DNA of 64,000 bases from Luzula sylvatica (Eukaryota; Streptophyta; Magnoliopsida; Poales; Juncaceae). Location: NCBI GenBank assembly GCA_946800325.1, contig OX326959.1, positions 38,368,908 to 38,432,907 on the forward strand. The letters run 5' to 3'. This document shows positions 63,481 to 64,000 of the stretch, piece by piece. The translations under genes and the position numbers were made by a program. The notes under the pieces were generated by a model, which did no database searches, had not been told where the DNA came from, and saw only the letters and a program-made list of their open reading frames with translations. The number at the start of each line of letters is the position of its first letter. The first letter of the stretch is position 1.

Positions 63481-64000
63481 TCAGAAAAAATGATAATTGA
63501 TATTTTTGAAGGTGTTAGACTTCAGTTTTTTATTTTTTGCACAAAATTGGAAAAATTGAAATTTGTATGTGTTAGTCTTCAATCACGGAATTTTTTGAGA
63601 AAATCATGAAAAATGAAGTATTTTGCTCATTTTAGAGAACTATTTTGGTCTTTTTTAGAAAAAATGATAATTGATATTTTTGAAGGTGTTAGACTTCAGT
63701 TTTTGATTTTTTGCAAAAAATTGGAAAAATTGAAATTTGTATGTGTTAGTCTTCAATCAAGGAATTTTTTGAGAAAATCATGAAAAATGAAGTATTTTGC
63801 TCATTTTAGAGAACTATTTTGGTCTTTTTTAGAAAAAATGATAATTGATATTTTTGAAGGTGTTAGACTTCAGTTTTTGATTTTATGAAAAAAATAGGAA
63901 AAATAGAAATTTGTATGTGTTAGTCTTCAATCCCGGAGTTTTTTAAGAAAAACATGAGAAATGAAGTATTTTGCTCATTTTAGAGAACTATTTTGGTCTT

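Larger units (their letters stand above)
1..64000 (+). repeat. AT-rich ~174-bp tandem satellite array (entire window)
   Basis: Every stretch I read is a variant of one ~174-bp unit, anchored by gtattttgct at 1, 175, 349, 524 and so on to the last line. All copies lie head to tail in the same orientation, and I found no inversion, gap, insertion or unique sequence. One counted monomer has 43 G+C in 174 bases, about 25%. Copies differ by point changes and 1-6 bp indels, mostly in A/T runs. The unit is close to one nucleosome plus linker, as in many centromeric satellites of plants and animals; that is known of such families in general. A centromeric or pericentromeric role is inferred. Species and family name are not recognised. 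No coding capacity is credible: frames are short, repeated and interrupted at the same monomer positions. Confidence 0.98.
58102..64000 (+). repeat. 27-monomer (4,694 bp) super-repeat, second copy cut by the window end
   Basis: Because the 12-monomer unit was duplicated inside it, the sequence from about 58,100 to 59,306 recurs at 62,796-64,000 with an offset of 4,694 bp (27 monomers). Shared rare markers are gataatggat, cttccg, aaattaag, ttgcacaaaattgg, ttttatgaaaaaaatagg and catgagaaatg. The last monomer is truncated by the window edge at ggtctt. Confidence 0.8.

Noticed and set aside
1..64000. CRISPR array
   Set aside because: The repeats are directly adjacent ~174-bp units with no unique spacers, and the unit is far too long. 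No cas genes are present.
1..64000. Embedded transposons, LTRs, tRNA or rRNA genes
   Set aside because: No break in the 174-bp periodicity large enough to hold an insert was found. Length changes between landmarks are at most a few bases, apart from the ~9 bp deletion near 11,400.
1..64000. Assembly artefact as an explanation of the near-identical HOR copies
   Set aside because: It cannot be excluded from sequence alone, but copies carry private single-base differences and the junctions differ in monomer phase and class. Real duplications fit this better than simple re-use of the same reads.

Overview
The whole 64 kb window is one uninterrupted array of a single AT-rich satellite DNA. I see no gene, RNA gene, transposable element, CRISPR array or unique sequence in it. 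The monomer is about 174 bp and one counted copy has about 25% G+C. It repeats head to tail in one orientation from the first base to the last, about 368 monomers in all. Individual monomers run about 171-175 bp because of small indels in A and T runs. A megascale tandem array with a nucleosome-sized unit is typical of eukaryotic centromeric or pericentromeric heterochromatin in plants or animals. I cannot name the species or the satellite family from the sequence alone, and centromere identity is an inference.

The monomer is itself built from three related sub-units of 58, 57 and 59 bp (A, B and C, mapped on the first copy). Each carries a T-run/A-run junction, and in many monomers sub-unit B holds a perfect 16-bp palindrome. 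Nearly all CpG dinucleotides fall at one position per monomer, in sub-unit C.

Monomers differ by linked diagnostic variants, and these show a patchwork of higher-order repeats (HORs), each present in only two or three copies. In order, with approximate edges unless exact: a 4-monomer offset (1.4-2.6 kb); a 21-monomer offset (start of the window against 3.66-5.04 kb); a 25-monomer duplication (3.4-11.3 kb); an 18-monomer duplication (8.3-14.45 kb); a 13-monomer duplication (12.86-17.38 kb); a 16-monomer duplication (15.9-21.06 kb); a 5-monomer repeat (21.3-22.9 kb); a 7-monomer HOR in three copies (22,930-26,580); an 11-monomer HOR in three copies (26,581-32,325); a 12-monomer duplication (33.1-37.3 kb); a 16/17-monomer duplication (36.4-42.2 kb); a 14-monomer duplication (42.3-47.2 kb) with a nested 3-monomer one; a mixed stretch (47.7-51 kb); a block resembling 28-35 kb (51-55.8 kb); an 8-monomer duplication (55.8-58.6 kb); and a 12-monomer duplication (59.3-63.5 kb) inside a 27-monomer one (58.1-64.0 kb).

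The picture is an array growing and rewriting itself by repeated unequal exchange or replication-based duplication at many scales, with no single HOR having taken over. The open reading frames of 83-125 codons in the array are by-products: 174 is divisible by three, so a frame free of stops in one monomer can run into the next.
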